Both the position numbers and the translations under genes were made by a program. Positions 10,543-20,500 of a DNA stretch of 32,172 nucleotides are shown piece by piece. The DNA is from Ectocarpus siliculosus. Its lineage: Eukaryota; Sar; Phaeophyceae; Ectocarpales; Ectocarpaceae. Each line of letters begins with the position of its first letter. Position 1 is the stretch's first letter. The DNA lies in NCBI GenBank assembly GCA_000310025.1, contig FN648753.1:1-32172 (forward strand). The letters are read 5' to 3'. The notes beneath the pieces were generated by a model that had not been told where the DNA came from, did no database searches, and saw only the letters and a list, made by a program, of their open reading frames with translations.

Positions 10543-11030
10543 CGTCGAATCTTTAGGACATAATAAAACAGGACGACCCAAAACCAAATCGGGATTTGAA
10601 AAAAGGTGAAATCATTTAATCGGATCCCGATTTGGGTGAACAGCGTCCATAGTTGCGGGACCACGGTCTACTCGCATACACGGCGCGTGCCCACCTACCC
10701 CCATCCACACGAACTCCATCAACCGCCGAGCACAGAGGAAAGAAAGAGCACAAAAAGCCAACCCAAAGGGAGGGTGGCTGCGCATCGTTGTTGCACGTGA
10801 CTGGTGCCGAAAAAAAAACTTGTGTGGGATGTTTTTGTCTGTGGGGCAATCTCCCGTGTGGGTTGTCGAACTTCAAATGCACAGATGAATTTGGGGCTTT
10901 CCGTCGGACGAGGGTCGATTCAAAGTGTCACATGCGTAGACATCGTGTCAGTACCGCACAGAGGCCATGTACGCGTTTGGTGTGTGCTTCTCGGGAGCGG
11001 TAGCTCCCCATGTGGTGTGGCCAAGTCATA
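10543..11030 (+). repeat. Dispersed ~480-bp repeat, copy B (right of the LINE)
   Basis: This is the direct-orientation partner of the copy at 5388-5868, with a few small indels (for example an extra taa near the start and an extra aaag mid-way). It starts exactly where the LINE leader ends. Beyond 11030 the flank differs from that of copy A, except for the inverted 35-bp block near 11189-11223. The copies are too long to be a LINE target-site duplication and do not begin and end TG...CA like LTRs. Confidence 0.85.
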
Positions 11031-11432
11031 GCAGTACGTCACAACAGCAATCTGGCAGTTGGCAGGCGGCGGACCTCTCGGGTTGTTCGCGGTGGACTGC
11101 AGAGATTCGTTTCCATTTGGCAGATCTCCCGACACACAGGCCATTTCTGTCGGGATTTGGGTAGATCCGACTCTTTTATTCTTATATCGAAATGTGATTT
11201 CGAAATCTGATTTCTTCGTTGAGACCGACGCAAATATCCATGATTTAGTTTCCTGTTTCTCTCCGTGATTTATTTGGTTCAATAGCGAAAGCCGCTTTCA
11301 AGGTTCAGAATCTTCCATGCTACAGCACATGTTGTCTGCACAACAGACAACTACTTCGAAATACGTCAGCACCCTGCCCCCCAAAACCAAAAAATAAAAA
11401 TACCCCTCCCGTTCGGCCTATCCTTTGCTGGG
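11031..11432. other. Unassigned stretch
   Basis: No coding signal is present. It contains the block near 11189-11223 ('tgatttcgaaatctgatttcttcgtt') that is inverted relative to the sequence just after repeat copy A, suggesting a shared, rearranged repeat family. Nothing else is recognisable. Confidence 0.4.
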
Positions 11433-11873
11433 AGCAAATCTTAATATCCCTTTAGGCAAATCTTATCTCTTTCGGCCTTTTGGGCAGTCTGCTTCCCGAA
11501 CGAATGCGAATCAGCTGTTCGACCTTCGAGAATAGTCACAGCTTTTGGTTGAGATGTCTACAGATCGTTTCTCCAGGGTCCATGTTTGATTTATTTCCTG
11601 CTGAGCAAGATGAGCAAAAAATCGTCCAAGATTCGGCCGAAAAGCCACCGCGGAGCAAATCTTGGGCCAAGATATGAAAAAGAGCAAAGTTGATAAATCT
11701 TTCGTGAAAATTACACATATTGAAAAAATCAAACGTGAACCTGGCGAAACAAACCGGCGATCTGTAGACACTCAGCCGAAGCTGTGACTATTCTCGAAGG
11801 TCGAACAGCTGATTCGCATTCGTTCGGGAAGCAGACTGCCCAAAGGCCGAAAAGGACAAGATTAAGATTTGCT
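11433..11873. mobile_element. Fold-back (MITE-like) element with long inverted arms
   Basis: The arms span about 11433-11593 and 11725-11873 and point towards each other. Positions 11482-11543 and 11780-11841 are exact reverse complements over 62 nt. Similarity continues imperfectly both outward, to an 'agcaaatcttaat' terminus on each side, and inward. The roughly 130-bp centre has no coding capacity. A non-coding element of ~440 bp with long inverted repeats fits a fold-back or MITE-type DNA element. I found no convincing target-site duplication, so the outer limits are approximate. Confidence 0.8.
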
Positions 11874-11959
11874 ATCCATAAAGAGAGGCCGTTCGCTCGC
11901 CTGTCTTTTTCTTCTGCCAGTTCGTTACAGCGTAGGTGTACGTGTGTCTTGTGCTTTCT

Positions 11960-12266
11960 TCTTCTTTTCATTTTACTTTTTCTTGTTTTCTTTTCTTTTC
12001 CAGATGGCCTTCTCTCTTTCTGATCCGTGATGTTGACTTCACTTTCCTTTTCCCCTCACATAGCGTGTAGAGGCTAGCGGGGGACTCTAGGCTATCTGTC
12101 GCTGATTTGTATTGGCTTGCTGGCCCTTCGGGTCTATTTTATTTGAGTGTACCCATTCAGTTAGCCTGTGACCACGGGAATCGACCGCGTCAAGTGTAAG
12201 ATCAGTACGAGGAGGTTTTGGATTAGGGGATCGGAACGGCTGTTAATGTGAAGACAAGACAACAAC
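11960..12266 (+). mobile_element. 5'-truncated LINE copy (3' UTR only), opposite orientation
   Basis: This segment matches the sense strand of the 3' end of the minus-strand LINE. Both have a T/C-rich run followed by 'ccagatggcctt', then 'tatctgtcg.tgattt', then an identical 27-nt block (12165-12191 here; the reverse complement lies at 6071-6097), then 'gatcggaacgg'. The end 'gacaagacaacaacacaac' is a decayed CAA-type tail. Only the 3' UTR is left, as expected from incomplete reverse transcription. Overall identity is roughly 70-75% by eye. It lies about 550 bp upstream of the fucosyltransferase start. Confidence 0.8.
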
Positions 12267-12820
12267 ACAACTTCGGAGCACGTTGCAATCACAAGGTGGG
12301 CAACAATGTGTCTGTGTTGAGCCTGCTACCCACAGGGGAGATGTCACCGTATGTTGCTCGAAGAGGTGATAAATCCTTTCAAAACACTACATTTGTTGTG
12401 GAAGGCGCTCGTTCGTGGGTACGTACACTTGGACGAAAAAATTAACGAAACAGAAGACGTCTGCCGCGTATGAGAAAATAGGTTGAAGAGCGGTTGGCAT
12501 TGCTTGGCAATCGCGCCCTCTTCTCGGGGAAGGCGGCTCAATTCCTCTTACAGTACCCTGTAAATGTCGCTGAGCATACGTTGGTCTGGGATGCTGATCT
12601 TTACGGGCTTAACTACTACGTAGTCTACTGGAGTACATTTGTACGGACTATCGTCCCAATACGAGATCGAAACCCTTCCCTCGATCCCCCGGGGCGCATG
12701 TCCCTCGTCCCGCTGGTCAGGTTTTCTGCCCTGCTTAACATGACACCCACGATTCCACGACCCCCCCACCCCCTCCTTCGGCGTTCCGCCGCCCGCCGCA
12801 GACAGGGAATGCTGGCGACG
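12267..12820 (+). other. Upstream region of the fucosyltransferase gene
   Basis: This is the likely promoter and 5' UTR of the GT23 gene. It becomes C-rich towards the start codon. The same reading frame is open back to 12494, with upstream in-frame ATGs at 12698 and 12809, so the start could lie earlier than annotated. No clear TATA box or other element was identified. Confidence 0.4.
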
Positions 12821-15800
12821 ATGGCGGACTCCTCCCACAGGAACGAAAAAAGCAGAACCGTCCGCCGCGGGGGGCGGCCCCGCCGTGGCGGCTGCACACC
12901 AAGGGCGGCGCTGCAGGCTTCGGTGGTGCTGGCCGTGCTCGGGAGATGTAGTAGCTACGTCCGCGCAGAGGCGGAGGTCGCAGAGGCGGAGGATGGGTCG
13001 AAGACGCCCGCGCTCTCTATGGAGCTGGACGTTGGTGACGAATCGCGGGTGACTGCCGCTGACGGATCGGAAGGCGGGGATGCAGCAGCAGCGGCGGCGG
13101 CCGCGGCCGCGCCGGCAGTGCTGTTTTCCTCGGAGTGGGCAGTGGAGTACGCGCGGGGGGAGGAAGGTTGCGACCTGGCCAGGGGGAGCTTCATGTGGAG
13201 GGGGCAGGGCTTGGGCAGCAACATCAACAGTGAGTGGGAGAGAGAGCGGGACGGACTTGCCCCGGGTGTGAACGCTTGATCTCTCTCTGAGAACATCATC
13301 TCGGTACATTTTGGACACCGCAAAATGGAATGCCATTGCCTGTTTTCATGTCGTCGGGACGCATCATGCTGTCGGGATACAGAACACACACCGAACATGA
13401 TCGGAGGCAAAAACTCGCCACACCTTTTTTTGCTGGGTCGGATATTTTGCCTCTCGTGTAGCTGTTTCCGTTGCTGAGTCATCATGTCATCCTAGCCTGC
13501 TTGTACAGTTGCCGGCCACTCTCCTCTCTGCCGCCGCCGGTCCTCCATCGCACCCACACCCCACGTGTTTCGCCGCGTCTGCCTCCTGTGTCTGGGGTCG
13601 ACAAAATCTCAGACATGCTGAACGCGTGGGTGTACGCCCTCTCAGTGGAGAAGTGGAGCGACATGACCGTGGTCGTGGGCGAAAACCAGATGAAATGGGT
13701 GGACTGCGGGGAGGAGAGCGGGGGAGAGGCTCAGACGGGCTGGGACTGCATTTTCAAGCCAATGCCGCATCTTTGCACCTTCCCCTCGGCGGAGGTGAGT
13801 GGGGGCGACCAGGGGTACCGGGGCCCGGGGACAAGAAACGTCGAAATCCGGCCGGGGCTCAACTTGTTATGATTTCATCGCCACAGTATGGTGGAGGATC
13901 CACCCCTGAGGTGTGATTCTTCGACCTATGTTCTTCCCTGTCGTGAAACTTTTCGAGCCTCTGCTGTTTCTTGAACGAAGCGTTTCTTAAACTGCGGGCC
14001 CGGCTTGGAGAGATGGGGATTCGGTTGAGCGAAAGCCGTTCACCGGCCGAGCAATCTCCTCGTGTGGGACCGAGCCCCGGATCGTACTACAGTAGTGGGC
14101 CTTTAACAAGGTGGCCCTGTGTAGAGCCGGTGAAGTTGCTGGGCAGACTGAATCACCCAAGTCATGCTGTACTCTCAATAGCGCCGGTCGATTATCCGGG
14201 AACATGCCGGCGTTTTTGAGGGCCCGCTGGTGTGGCAAGACTGTAGACATATCCTCCCGCAGAGAAGGCAAGGGCGGTGAAATGATGTGGGTGGATGCTG
14301 CGAGCAATGATAGTGTTGGTGGCCTGGACGGGAACATTAGTAGAGATCTCAGTCGTTCTTTGGCTTCGCCAATGCTACGTTTGTACATGGCTCCATGACG
14401 CACCCCGGAAGTGGCTGATTTGGTTACCCGCATGCAGGAAAAATATGCTCCAACAGGCTGTGTTGGCGGTTTTTCCAGCCCCCGAGTGATATCCTGTCCT
14501 CCTTCGTTTCCGCGTTTATGGAGGAACACCATTGCCACGCTTTGCCGTGCTGTACACTTGCGGGTGCACTTTTTTTTCCTGTGAGCAGTTATGTCCAGGA
14601 ATCAAACCTGGCAGACTCGTCCAATCACGTTAGCAGGAGACGCACCTTATTGCAGGGCCTCGCTGACCCTGACCCAAGAACTACCAGGTCCCAATTGGGA
14701 GGAACCAACCCCCTTGCATTCGAACGTTTCGGAGGTTTTCATGAATCTGCCAACCATGGCCCAACGACTCATTTTTTGCTACTTTTCAAGTCCTGGAAGG
14801 AGTACATGGTGTCGAAAGACCTACCCGAAGCGGAGCTGGTTGAGGTGGCGAGGCTGGACCAGGACGCCGTACGGTTCCACCCGGAAGAGATAGTGGCGTC
14901 GTTGGAAGGGTCGGGGGTCGACCACATCGCTGCCTTGGCGGTGCGTGTTTGGACGTTGTTGTTATTTTTTTATGTGTTATTTCGTGAGTAACTCATAACC
15001 AGCAATGTACCTAGCAGCACCTGTCTCGGCCCCACTGGCAAGATGAGAGAAATTGTTTCAGAGGGCGCGATAGGTTTGAGAATTTGTTGCTGACTGGACG
15101 CGGGCTTTGGGCGAGAGCAGCAGCAGTGCCACCGTGGGCGAGATTGGTTTTGTGTCCAAGCACGTATTGTATGTAGTACAGTTTCAGTGTGACCTTGTTC
15201 GATCGAGGTACATCAAGTGTATTTGACAACGGCCGGCGTCACCAAATCACAGCAGGACCAGGACAACGCGTGTTGTTGGTGGCCTGCCTGTTGTTGCTGT
15301 CAGTCGAAGAACGGGTTCGCTCGGGGTGTTACCCCCCCCCCCCCCCCCCGAACCCTTCATGCGACTCGCAAAAACCNNNNNNNNNNNNNNNNNNNNNNNN
15401 NNNNNNNNNNNNNNNNNNNNNNNNNNNNNNNNNNNNNNNNNNNNNNNNNNNNNNNNNNNNNNNNNNNNNNNNNNNNAGGCCGGGGTCCCCAAATTCCAAC
15501 GGGGCCCGGAAAAACGGGTTTTTTGGGGGCCCCCCCTTTTTTTGCTTCCAGAGAAAAAAGGGTTTCCCCGGGGGTTTTCCCCCCCCCCCCCCCCCCTCAC
15601 CCTTCATGCGACTCGCCAAATACCTCACGGCGCTTCGCGCTTGGTGATGTGAGAGCCTGGTCCGGTGAGAACCCGGCGTGCTCCGTCCCGGCTTTGTAGG
15701 GATGCGAGGTCAATGGTCTAACGACTACGGCATGCACGACTATGAGTAATGAGTACCCCCCCCCCTCTCCCCCCGCCCCGGAAAAGGGGAGCCAGCGGGT

Positions 15801-18436
15801 CTAGATCTCGCTACTAAAGAAACAAAACCACGCACACCCCAGAGGGACGGGTCTTTGTGATCCCGGGCCAGAGATCTCCAGCCGAGCGAAACATTTCAAA
15901 GGAAGATGCAGAAAATATTGTAGCCTGCGAGCGCGAAATTTCCTAGCGACTACCATTTTTTTTTATCATATTCGGATGGACTTTGAGATACTCATATGAC
16001 AGCGAACAAGAAAGTACGCACCCGATACCTCTCGGTTTTGTGTTGAACAACAGTTGTAGACGCGCCTTAGATCCCGCCCACTCCCCACTTGCACGGCATC
16101 CCGTCCCCCCCACCGAAAGCTGACACTCGCTCGCGAAAAAACACACACGATGACGGACGCAGGCCATGGCCAAGTACTTGTGGAGCAACGTTACCCCGTG
16201 GCTCCAGGCCGACGTCGACTTCGTCACGCGCGCCTCGCCCTCGGACGTGTTCCAGGAATCCCCGTTCCTGGGCCTGCACATACGACGGGGTGACAAGGTC
16301 ACGCATGGAAGGAGAGCGTCCATGTACCTGTGTAAGGTATGCAACCTGCATCACCCCCCCCCCCCCCCTTTTATTTATATATTTATTTATTTTATTTTTT
16401 TACCTTTGTTTTTTTTTCGGTAACCATAGTGGTCGAGTAGATCATGTTGTGCGGGGTGGAGAAGCCTCACTCCGCGCAAGGGGGATGATCGCACCATGTT
16501 GTGTTAAAATGGTCAAGCATCCTCGAGTCAGTTACACAGTGCTTATAACTGTCTCTGGAAGTGAAAGCACCAGAAAATAAATGAAGTCTTACGCAGCTGT
16601 CATCCGTACGCATGGAAGTAAGCACAAGATGCCGAACACCCTGAGCAGGATGCAGCTCACCCTTCATGCGACTCACGAATACCTCACGGCGCTTCGCGCT
16701 TGTTGATGTGAGAGCCTGGTCCGATGAGAACCCGGCGTGCTCCGTCCCGGCTTTGTAGGGATGCGAGGTCAATGGTCTAACGACTAGTTCTATCACGGTC
16801 AAATGTTGCTGGCGATGAGCGTGCGACATTCTTGTATGTTGTCGAACCCGCAAGCCCTCCGCCGTGCGTCTGCGAATTCTTCTTTCTCCTCTTACGATGT
16901 GCCGTGTGCACCGCCAGCGCTTGTTTTTGGAGAAACACGCGGGAAGGAACACCACTTTCCCCGACACGTTACTGTCCTCCCACTCGCATGAAAATACCCC
17001 CCTGTGTGCGCTCCGTCGCCCCCCGCGCCCAGGAATACTTGGAAGCGGCGGTGGAGTTCCTGGAGGGGGACGACAGCCAGCTTAGCGTGGGAGACATCAA
17101 GGGCATCTGGGTGGCGTCCGACGAACCCAAGGTGATCGCCAAGGTCAAGCAGATAGCACCGGACTACCTGCCCAACGTGAGCGAAGACGATATCTTCTGG
17201 GCCTCTGGCGGGGTCGAAGGAGGGCCCGAGATCGGGCGGACGGCTACGCGGACGGACAAAGAGGTAAAGGGGAACACAGGGGCCCAGAAGACCATGATCT
17301 CTCGTTTTTGTTCTGCCCACAACACCTAGAATTTCTCATAAGAATTATTGGTACAGCATGTAATTGACACCTCCGGAGTGGGCTCACGAGAGCACAGCAG
17401 CGTTACCAAGGGGTGATGCAAGATGCAAATAAAGCGGGCAGCAGGGCCAACTCACAGGTGAGGGCCAGGTGCCGTGTGGCGTTTTCCCAAGCTCAACAGC
17501 TCACACAGCAGCTCACGTGTTTGTTCACTCGAAGCGAAGAGCCCGGCGAACCTCAGCGAATCAAAATGAAAATTTCACCAAATATTTCAAACAGCAGTCT
17601 TTACTCCCCTCTAAGTCAAGACCGTGCGGGGTTCGGTCGCATACAGCGGCGAGGTGGTAGGCAAGAGGCCCTTCGGTGCGGCGGCTGAGGCCGACGATAC
17701 AAGGAAAACCGAGTTTCGCGCTTAATTTTTTCGTTGCCCGTTGAAATTCGAAGTAAAACCGGCCGTGTTTTGTTCGCTTGGCGCTCGGCCCGTGTGCTTG
17801 TGCATTTTGACTGTCGGTGTTTCCTCCACTCCCTCCGTCCCCTTCTCGCGCCCCATCACACCCCAGACGTACGCGGACTTCGTGTACACGTTGGCGGACC
17901 TCCAGCAGCTCACTGCCGCAGGTGAGCTCCTTTTCTCTATTTTTTTTTTTTGTAGCCTTGTGTCTGTTCTGAGGTAGATACACTGAGCAGCTCTGAGACC
18001 CCGCGGCTAGTGCGAGGTGCATCGTTTTGGACCTTCGTTTTTGCTAGGATTTGTGTCGTACCGTTCCGTTTTTGCTGGAGCACGTGGTACGGTAGGGTTG
18101 GGTCCGGGTTCTTGCATGCCGTGGCAACTCTTACGGCGTGCTACACATCCTTGTCTTGACAACGTCTCGTGTCGATCGTGTGAGCATGTTTTTCTCGCAA
18201 GCCTTGTCGGTACCAAAGAAGCGTGTTTGCCCTTACTCGTACCCTGGACGACACCATCTGCGCTTGTATCAGACCTGTTTGTCGGCACGTTCAGCTCAAA
18301 CATGGGCCGGCTGCTGGTGCTGTTGAGGGAGTCAATCGGCCTCAAAGACAGGGCTTCTGCGGTCAGCATCGACGGCCCGTGGCGTGCAGGACGGCGCCGC
18401 AGGCGTGCTATGAGAGGGGTTAGAGGCCCAGAGTAG
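12821..18436 (+). CDS. GT23-family fucosyltransferase (alpha-1,6-FucT/FUT8-like), seven exons
   Basis: The enzyme would transfer fucose from GDP-fucose to a glycan in the Golgi. Exons: 12821-13229, 13613-13794, 14791-14940, 16163-16336, 17033-17263, 17867-17921, 18273-18436. All introns are GT-AG, and phases agree throughout, giving 454 residues. The N-terminus is short and basic (TVRRGGRPRRGG), followed by one hydrophobic segment (about 30-47), i.e. type II topology, then an acidic stem with ten alanines (88-97). The catalytic region matches FUT8 in order: GQGLGSNIN..ML, W.CIFKPM, LGLHIRRGDKV (R288, R289, D291, K292), GIWVASDEP (D335, E336) and DLFVGTFSSNMGRL (401-414). FUT8 has two Asp where this protein has Asp-Glu. 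No SH3 tail is present, unlike animal FUT8. In a brown alga the acceptor could be an N-glycan or a fucan; this cannot be told from sequence. The start could also be 12809 or 12698. Confidence 0.87.
15231..15376 (+). other. Left flank of the assembly gap (good-quality copy)
   Basis: This stretch of the third fucosyltransferase intron runs 'ggccggcgtcaccaaatcac...' through a C-run to 'cccttcatgcgactcgcaaaaacc' and stops at the N gap. The same sequence order reappears, smeared, at 15477-15626. Confidence 0.7.
15377..15476. other. Assembly gap (100 N)
   Basis: Exactly 100 unknown bases, a conventional placeholder length rather than a measured gap. It lies inside intron 3 of the fucosyltransferase, so no predicted exon is interrupted. 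Confidence 0.98.
15477..15626 (+). other. Low-quality pseudo-duplicate of the gap's left flank
   Basis: The sequence is a string of inflated homopolymers (a g-run into ccccccc, then ttttttt). Aligned by eye it follows 15231-15376 step by step: 'ggccggggtccccaaattcc' against 'ggccggcgtcaccaaatcac', later 'aagggtttccccggggg' against 'acgggttcgctcggggt', then the C-run and 'cccttcatgcgactcgc'. It looks like the poor end of a read placed as new sequence. Confidence 0.75.
15595..15757 (+). repeat. Dispersed intronic repeat, partial copy 1
   Basis: This shares 'acccttcatgcgactcgc', then 'gagagcctggtccg', 'gagaacccggcgtgctccg' and 'aggtcaatggtctaacgac' with the longer copies at 16421 and 25312, ending in 'gactatgagtaatgagta'. 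It starts after a C-run and lacks the first ~230 bp of the element. It lies in fucosyltransferase intron 3. Confidence 0.85.
16421..16785 (+). repeat. Dispersed intronic repeat, copy 2
   Basis: Nearly the full element is present, from 'ccatagtggtcgagtagatc' to 'tctaacgacta', in fucosyltransferase intron 4. A long T/A-rich run (16370-16419) stands immediately before it, as in copy 3. Read on the minus strand this would be an A-rich tail at the 3' end, as in a SINE inserted antisense to the gene. Confidence 0.88.
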
Positions 18437-20500
18437 ATCGGGTAAAGGGGGCAAGTTGTCGTTTGGGTGGGCACCACTACTTTTCCCCTCTTTCCAGTCG
18501 AGCGTGCCCCCCTGCCCTGCCCGCCTACCTCTCTGTTTTGATCTTAATCTTTTCTCCAGAGCAACTATGCATACGATATGCTTGTCAGTACGGATGAAAC
18601 GAAGGGGTTGACGCTGCCTTAGCCGCTTTCTGCGGAATTAGAAAAGGTAGGGATGGATGTGCCCGTTTTGTTTGGTTTCGTGCACCTTTGATTCAGGCAT
18701 GCCGAACGATGACAGTTAGCGCACTTGACGTTGTTCTTCAAGGCTATCGGCGCGTCACAGGGCGACCGGTTCCCGTGAGTAGGGCGCGACGGCACCTTTA
18801 CGAAGCTGCGGCCTCTGCCCTCCCGCTGATAGCTCTCCGTCTATGTAGACTATGTTTTCTCTGCGGTTTCGTCGATTTGTATATTTTTGGGCGAGATAGC
18901 GGCGGGATACTTTGATTCGCGACTAGAGCGGGCTCTTTGAAGCAGCGGGAAGTACATGCGAGCCCATCAGTGCAGAGAACGGTCGTAGGAAAAACAGGGA
19001 CAAATAAGAGTAGCGTTAACTTGGCAAAAATGTCCCCAATCGGGTGCGACGGAAGCGAGGCAACAACGGTGACCGTTAGCCGACTTTCGTCACGGGGGCG
19101 ATAAGCGCTATATGCCAGTGTTAAGGCCGCTTCCTTGGAAGTTTTTTTTTTGTTCATTCATGGCTGTGTTGACGTATTTTTGCAGTGGGTAAATGAGGGA
19201 GTGGCGCTAAGCTGCCCACGTTCTTCAGCAAGATTTTGTTTGTCCAAAGTGTTGCTTTTTTCAGTGATTATCAGTTCAGCATGTTTTGTGTATATGTGTG
19301 GGTGGTGGGTGGCTCTCCACTACATTGCCGTGCAGCACAGCGCTTTGCCGCCGCCGTCAATTCACCCTTTCCTAGTGGCAAACATTGTGCGTTTGATGGA
19401 AAGTTCGTTACTGTGTGAGTTTGTGCCTCAGTGCACACAGATGCTATTTGCAACCAAGGGTTACGTATCGTACAGCGTGCACTTCCATCGTTAGGTGCCC
19501 AAGATAGTGTGCAAAGAGTGTAGCATGAGCTTATCAGTTACACAACGGAGACCTTTCTTCTGCAGGATACAGCTTTTTCCAGAGGGAAATGTGTTGTGTG
19601 TACCTTTTCGCCAAGATGTTTCATGGACTTGTTCACGTTCGTTGCACGTGGCGAAGAATGCATGTAGCACGGCTTGCGCACTTTTTTTTGTTGCTGTAAG
19701 TTTTTGTTTTTGGTCCGTCTGATGTAAGGTCGGTATCACACCTCCGTGACTAAGCGGAGGTTCTTGTTTCGTGAACAACACCAAAGTGCATTGGTGTTCT
19801 TCGTGGTATGTCGTATTGGGCGTAGTGGTGGTCTGTGTTTGGTTCTATGTTTCTTGGGGTACGCGAAACAAAGTTTGCTCTAGTTGCGTGTGGTGACAAC
19901 CACAGCCCCGTGCAGCACTAGCCAAGTTGTGATAGCTTGACCCCTTACTCTGATGCATTTGTTGGAGGGGTTTCTGTTGCAAAGGCGGCCCCGATATCTT
20001 TGCGAGGTGTGGGTTGTGGCATCGCCACTTGGTGGTCAGTTGTGTGACGCGGTAGGTACCTGTGGTGAACACCGGAGCGAGGATGATGGCGCAAGTTCCG
20101 TCTGCGTTGTAGACAATGCGCGCTTGTAGAATTGGGGGCATATATGGATGCATATATATGCGCACGAGATTTTCCCTCCAGGAATCAATAGTACACGTCG
20201 TACAGACGTGCTGCGTTGTGACTCCCTCTTGCCAAGCGTCGGCGTAGCTATGCCGTTTTCCGCGGCATCATGTGTGTGGGGTTGGCTGGAGCACTGCCAG
20301 TTGCAGTTTTTTTTTTTTCGCCGCCAGGCCCTGGTGCGTTAAACGTACAAAGGTGTAGACTAGCTGTCCCAGAGTGATGGGACGTTGCAGCTTCGTAAAA
20401 CTAAGGAATCTTCGCCGTGCGCGGTGACAATCGTGCTGCGACAAGGGTCATAGCGATAAGGTGCAACATTGGAGCGGCTCGAAACCGTTCGCCAATTTCG
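18437..20500. other. Intergenic stretch downstream of the fucosyltransferase
   Basis: This probably includes the fucosyltransferase 3' UTR. No supported coding exon is present on either strand; open frames are short and without domains. It is T-rich on the + strand in places (19140-19290, 19680-19720). Two neighbouring hairpins at 19741-19798 are listed separately. Confidence 0.45.
19741..19798. repeat. Two adjacent small hairpins
   Basis: cctccg...cggagg (6-bp stem, 8-nt loop, 19741-19760) is followed by aacaccaa-agtgca-ttggtgtt (8-bp stem, 6-nt loop, 19777-19798). Function is unknown; they could be part of a transcript's 3' structure or chance. Confidence 0.45.

Noticed and set aside
5388-11030. 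The 480-bp direct repeats as LTRs of an LTR retrotransposon
   Set aside because: The enclosed coding sequence is a LINE (EEP endonuclease plus non-LTR reverse transcriptase) on the minus strand with a 3' simple-repeat tail. There is no gag, protease or integrase, and no TG...CA ends or primer-binding site were seen.
10804-11031. Conserved short frame shared by both 480-bp repeats as a real gene
   Set aside because: Both copies have a similar frame of 75-80 codons, but it has no domain, begins at different Met positions and is explained by overall sequence identity of the repeats.
15595-15757. tRNA gene within the dispersed repeat
   Set aside because: Only one weak T-arm-like stem (ccgg/ccgg around gttctca) is present. 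The internal B box deviates at key positions and no acceptor stem closes.
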